Shown in pieces: positions 34,191-36,881 of a DNA stretch of 36,881 nucleotides. The notes beneath the pieces were generated by a model that saw nothing but the letters and a program-made list of their open reading frames with translations, searched no databases and was not told where the DNA came from. The stretch's first letter is position 1. Each line of letters begins with the position of its first letter. A program made the translations under genes and the position numbers. This DNA is from JALZCH01 sp036387315 (lineage in GTDB: Bacteria; Acidobacteriota; Blastocatellia; Pyrinomonadales; Pyrinomonadaceae): assembly GCA_036387315.1 (NCBI GenBank), contig DASVTY010000061.1, forward strand, positions 1-36,881, written 5' to 3'.

Positions 34191-35600
34191 TTAGGCATAA
34201 ATTATCGGTTTTGAGGAAAGCGGAAATTCGGTTTCGTAAGCGTTCGCCAAACGCAGCAAAGCGCTTTCCGACCAATGCGCGCCCAAAAGCTGAACACCGA
34301 TGGGCAAATTTTCGCTTGAAAGCCCGCACGGAATTGAGATTCCGGGAATTCCCGCCAGATTTGCCGAAGCCGTGTAAACGTCGCTCAAATACATTGCGAG
34401 CGGATCGTCCGATTTTTCGCCGATTTTGAACGCGGTCGAAGGCGCTGTCGGCGTAATAATCGCGTCGCACGTTTGAAAAGCATCGAGAAAATCCTGTTTC
34501 AACAGCGTTCTCACTTTTTGCGCCTTAGCGTAATAAGCTTCGTAATAACCGCTCGAAAGCACGTAAGTTCCGAGCATTATTCGGCGTTTTACTTCCGCTC
34601 CGAAGCCTTCTTCTCTCGTTTTGCGATACATCTCGCGCAATTCCGGCGCGTTTTCCGCCCGAAAGCCATAGCGCACGCCGTCGTAACGCGCCAGATTTGA
34701 AGATGCTTCCGCCGTCGCAATAATGTAATAAACCGCAATGTTGTATTTGGCGTGCGGCAATTGAACGTCAACGATTTCCGCGCCCAGTTTCCGGTAATTT
34801 TCAATCGCCGTTTCAACTGCTGCGCGTACTTCCGAGTCCAAACCTTCGCCAAATAGCTCGCGTGGAACGCCGAGCCGCATTCCGGCAATCGGAGAATCAA
34901 TTTCCGACAAATAATCCGGCACAGGAACATCGGCAGTTGTTGAATCGTGAGAATCGCGTCCGGCGATTGTCTGCAAAACCGGCGCAATATCGCGGCTCGT
35001 TTGCCCGAAAATCCCGATTTGATCAAGACTCGAACCGAAAGCGACCAGCCCGAAACGGGAAATCCGCCCGTAAGTCGGTTTCAAACCCGCAACCCCGCAA
35101 AACGAAGCAGGCTGGCGAACCGAGCCGCCGGTTTCAGAACCGAGCGCGACGCGGACAATTCCAGCCGCGACAGCCGCCGCCGAACCGCCCGACGAACCGC
35201 CCGGAACGCGCTCCGTATCCCACGGATTGCGAACCGCGCCGAACGCCGAATTTTCGTTTGACGAACCCATTGCAAATTCGTCCATATTCGTTTTGCCGAC
35301 GATAATTGCTCCGCCTTTTTCCAGACGTTCGACGGTGGTCGCATCGTAGGGCGGATTGTAATCGCCCAAAATTCGGGAGCCGCACGAAGTTTGCGAAAAT
35401 CGGGTGCAAATGTTGTCTTTGACGGCAATCGGGAGACCTGCGAGCGGCAAATTTTCGCTCGCGTTTTCGATTTCCGCAGCGCGTTTTAAAGCATAATCGC
35501 GCTCAATGGTTAAAAATGCGTTTAATTGCGGATTTAATTTTTCAGCCGCGCGAACAGATTTTTCTACTTCGGCGCGGATGCCGTTTTCTGCTATATTCAT
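34191..35600 (-). CDS. gatA: Asp/Glu-tRNA(Asn/Gln) amidotransferase subunit A
   Basis: 469 residues. Amidase subunit of GatCAB, which converts Glu-tRNA(Gln) (and often Asp-tRNA(Asn)) to the amide using glutamine. The Ser-cisSer-Lys triad is intact: Lys61 (GLPIAVKDN), Ser136 (VPGGSSGGSAAAVAAG) and Ser160 (GSETGGSVRQPA). Length is typical. gatC lies 18 bases upstream on the same strand, the usual order. No gatB is in the window. Confidence 0.96.
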   Translation of the reverse strand: MNIAENGIRAEVEKSVRAAEKLNPQLNAFLTIERDYALKRAAEIENASENLPLAGLPIAVKDNICTRFSQTSCGSRILGDYNPPYDATTVERLEKGGAIIVGKTNMDEFAMGSSNENSAFGAVRNPWDTERVPGGSSGGSAAAVAAGIVRVALGSETGGSVRQPASFCGVAGLKPTYGRISRFGLVAFGSSLDQIGIFGQTSRDIAPVLQTIAGRDSHDSTTADVPVPDYLSEIDSPIAGMRLGVPRELFGEGLDSEVRAAVETAIENYRKLGAEIVDVQLPHAKYNIAVYYIIATAEASSNLARYDGVRYGFRAENAPELREMYRKTREEGFGAEVKRRIMLGTYVLSSGYYEAYYAKAQKVRTLLKQDFLDAFQTCDAIITPTAPSTAFKIGEKSDDPLAMYLSDVYTASANLAGIPGISIPCGLSSENLPIGVQLLGAHWSESALLRLANAYETEFPLSSKPIIYA

Positions 35601-35618
35601 CGGATTTTAAAATTCTGA

Positions 35619-35915
35619 TTATAAAACTTTCGGAACGCGGAAATGACCTTCCGCCGGATCGGGCGCTTCGGCGAGCGCGGCTTTTTGTCCTAAAGACTGG
35701 TGCGGTATGTCTTCGCGCCGCGTGTTTGTCGTTTCGCCTTCCGCAGTAAAACCGCCGGTTGCGGTCTCAATCAACTCTGTGTTCAGTTCATTTAATTGCT
35801 CGACGTATTCGACGATGCTCGCCATTTGCGGCGTGTAAAGCGCGACTTCTTCGTCCGAAATTTCGAGATGCGCCAATTGCGCGATTTTTCTAATATCTTC
35901 TGCCGTAATTGCCAT
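35619..35915 (-). CDS. gatC: Asp/Glu-tRNA(Asn/Gln) amidotransferase subunit C
   Basis: 98 residues, the normal GatC length. The sequence has the family features DIRKIAQLAHLEISDEEVALY near the N-terminus, VEYVEQLNELNTELIE and a C-terminal EGHFRVPKVL. GatC is the small linker that wraps GatA and GatB together. It is transcribed with gatA, 18 bases downstream. Its ATG is just 2 bases from the left edge of the heptamer-flanked four-helix-bundle element, so that element sits directly upstream of this operon and probably contains or displaces its promoter. Confidence 0.95.
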   Translation of the reverse strand: MAITAEDIRKIAQLAHLEISDEEVALYTPQMASIVEYVEQLNELNTELIETATGGFTAEGETTNTRREDIPHQSLGQKAALAEAPDPAEGHFRVPKVL

Positions 35916-35919
35916 AAAA

Positions 35920-35947
35920 GTAATTAGTAATCAGTAATCAGTAATCA
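35920..35947 (+). repeat. Heptamer array, left (4 copies)
   Basis: GTAATTA then three GTAATCA. It contains the stop codon (TGA, minus strand, 35945-35947) of the four-helix-bundle gene. Confidence 0.95.
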
Positions 35948-36304
35948 GCTCGTAGTTTTAACTTTTTGGTGAAGGCTTGCAAGCATTCGTTTAATTTCAG
36001 ATATTTGGTTATTCATATCCTGATAAGCATTTGAGTCAATATAACCAACATCGCGAGCCAGAAGAAAATGGTAATCCAATTCGCTTGCAGAACCCATTGC
36101 GATTTGAAGGAAATGAGCATATTCTTTGTTGCCGCCCCGTCCACAGCCTTCGGCAATATTAGCAGGAATGGATGCACAAGATCGTCGAATCTGACTAGTT
36201 AAACCAAATAACTCTTCTTTAGGAAATTTGCGTGTCACCAGATAGACTTGAACAGTCAATCGGTGGGATTTTTCCCAAACTTTGACTTGTCGAAAATCAC
36301 GCAT
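35945..36304 (-). CDS. Four-helix-bundle protein (23S rRNA intervening-sequence / S23 family)
   Basis: 119 residues, complete. Family hallmarks: the N-terminal FRQVKVWEKSHRLTVQVYLV, FPKEELFGLTSQIRRSCASI, the highly conserved PANIAEGCGR with a KEYAHFLQIAMGSASELDYH helix, and a C-terminal helix (MNNQISEIKRMLASL). Relatives are encoded in intervening sequences of 23S rRNA genes and in scattered chromosomal sites; the Avd protein of diversity-generating retroelements has the same fold. The biochemical role is not established. Here it lies between inverted heptamer arrays, which provide its stop codon, rather than in an rRNA gene. Confidence 0.92.
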   Translation of the reverse strand: MRDFRQVKVWEKSHRLTVQVYLVTRKFPKEELFGLTSQIRRSCASIPANIAEGCGRGGNKEYAHFLQIAMGSASELDYHFLLARDVGYIDSNAYQDMNNQISEIKRMLASLHQKVKTTS

Positions 36305-36316
36305 TTTAGCGAAAAC

Positions 36317-36358
36317 TAATTACTGATTACTTATTACTTATTACTTATTACTGATTAC
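36317..36358 (-). repeat. Heptamer array, right (6 copies)
   Basis: TAATTAC, TGATTAC, three TTATTAC, TGATTAC, then TTTT. On the minus strand it encodes the last residues of the DUF721 protein (KVISNK) and its stop. Confidence 0.95.
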
Positions 36359-36820
36359 TTTTCTCCTCGCCAGACAGCTCCCGGCGGCGAGCAAAAAGTT
36401 TTTTCTTAAATCATCGTCTTCGATATTCTCAGCCGCTTTCGCTACATTTTCCGGGACGTTTTTCATTGCAATTCGTTCGCGTTCGAGTCGGCTCATTTCT
36501 TCTTTGTAACGCCGTTCTCGTTCTTCCGCTACTGTTTTTTCGTCAATCCGAAACTCGATAAACGTGACGGTCGGGCGTCCGAGCGTAGCGTTTAATTTAA
36601 ACAGCATTTGCCCGCTCAGAGATTCGAGGTGTCGTTTCCACATCGCGTCTTCGACCGCGACAATCAAATGTTTTTGATACAGCCGAAACGGCACGGCGCG
36701 CGTCAGCAGTTCTTCGCCGCAGATTCGCCGCCATGCGATGAAAACAAGCGATTCGTTGAGTTCTTCGGCTCGTCCTTCCTGCCGGAGCATTTGCGGCAGC
36801 GTGTGAAAAATGCTTTTCAT
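36341..36820 (-). CDS. DUF721 / DciA-type protein
   Basis: 159 residues. The N-terminal half has the DUF721 pattern: LNESLVFIAWRRICGEELLTRAVPFRLYQKHLIVAVEDAMWKRHLESLSGQMLFKLN, giving an alpha/KH-like fold. In bacteria lacking DnaC/DnaI, DciA-type proteins load or recruit the replicative helicase, so this is the likely role. The C-terminal half is a charged helix (ERERRYKEEMSRLERERIA), longer than the core domain. The last six residues (KVISNK) and the stop are encoded by the heptamer array of the neighbouring element, so the original C-terminus may have been different. Confidence 0.8.
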   Translation of the reverse strand: MKSIFHTLPQMLRQEGRAEELNESLVFIAWRRICGEELLTRAVPFRLYQKHLIVAVEDAMWKRHLESLSGQMLFKLNATLGRPTVTFIEFRIDEKTVAEERERRYKEEMSRLERERIAMKNVPENVAKAAENIEDDDLRKNFLLAAGSCLARRKVISNK

Positions 36821-36833
36821 CTTGATTTGGGAA

Positions 36834-36854
36834 TTTTAGATTTTGGATTTTAGA
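36834..36854. repeat. Heptamer array upstream of the DUF721 gene (3 copies)
   Basis: TTTTAGA, TTTTGGA, TTTTAGA, then a T run. Period 7, 14 bases upstream of the DUF721 start codon. Confidence 0.85.
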
Positions 36855-36881
36855 TTTTTTTCAAAAAGCGGTTTTGCCAAT

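Larger units (their letters stand above)
35917..36362 (-). mobile_element. Putative cassette: four-helix-bundle gene inside inverted heptamer arrays
   Basis: The left array (35920-35947) has four GTAATCA-type heptamers; the right array (36317-36358) has six in the opposite orientation (TGATTAC, TTATTAC). The outer ends match: AAAAGTAAT on the left, ATTACTTTT on the right. Between them is a single complete gene. The right array forms the last codons of the DUF721 gene, so the element seems to lie directly in and next to flanking genes. I see no transposase or obvious target duplication. Mobility is inferred from the structure only. Confidence 0.5.

Noticed and set aside
34862..35305. 147-codon + strand open frame
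   Set aside because: Antisense shadow of gatA; Arg-rich sequence without family features.
8014..36854. Tandem arrays as CRISPR
   Set aside because: Units are 7-9 bp with no unique spacers and no cas genes in the window.

Overview
The window most resembles a chromosomal segment of an Acidobacteriota bacterium, probably class Blastocatellia. This is inferred from gene content: a VWFA-related protein of the acidobacterial type, paired M16 peptidases, DUF5916, DUF4097 and DUF3142 proteins, an ECF sigma factor with a DUF4252 operon, and a BNR/dockerin-like secreted protein. There is no rRNA in the window to confirm it. Most genes are envelope or secreted proteins, with housekeeping genes between them (citrate synthase, ETF-quinone oxidoreductase, HU, tRNA-Pro, RdgB, GatC/GatA, DUF721).

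Layout. 1-2.8 kb: end of an ECF sigma factor, its probable membrane anti-sigma partner, two secreted DUF4252-type proteins, a strong terminator, then a small secreted protein. 2.8-6.4 kb: citrate synthase (-), VWFA-related protein (+), an unknown secreted protein (-). 6.5-9.4 kb: an active/inactive M16 pair. 9.7-11.7 kb: a glycine-zipper secreted protein and a DUF62 SAM hydrolase, separated by an inverted pair of tandem 9-mer arrays. 11.8-16.6 kb: DUF5916 outer-membrane protein and DUF4097 protein. 17.1-19.5 kb: an AT-rich accessory patch with a six-cysteine secreted peptide, a polytopic PMT/ArnT-like membrane protein and a membrane-anchored CxxC thioredoxin-like protein. 19.7-23.2 kb: CsbD and a large BNR/dockerin-like protein. 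23.5-27.4 kb: ETF-QO under a TetR-type palindrome, a small membrane protein, a methyltransferase and a DUF3142 protein. 27.6-31.1 kb: 2OG-Fe(II) oxygenase and a second M16 pair. 31.3-36.9 kb: HU, tRNA-Pro, rdgB, an unknown helical protein, gatCA, a four-helix-bundle gene inside inverted heptamer arrays, and a DUF721 gene.

The most distinctive feature is a set of short tandem arrays, mostly of 7-bp period, often in inverted pairs. One pair encloses a four-helix-bundle (23S-IVS/S23-type) gene and supplies that gene's stop codon and the C-terminus of the neighbouring DUF721 gene. Two other arrays sit exactly at the start codons of the two catalytically dead M16 partners and encode an N-terminal RITNYEL repeat. 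The other candidate for an undescribed system is the peptide/membrane protein/thioredoxin patch at 17.1-19.5 kb.
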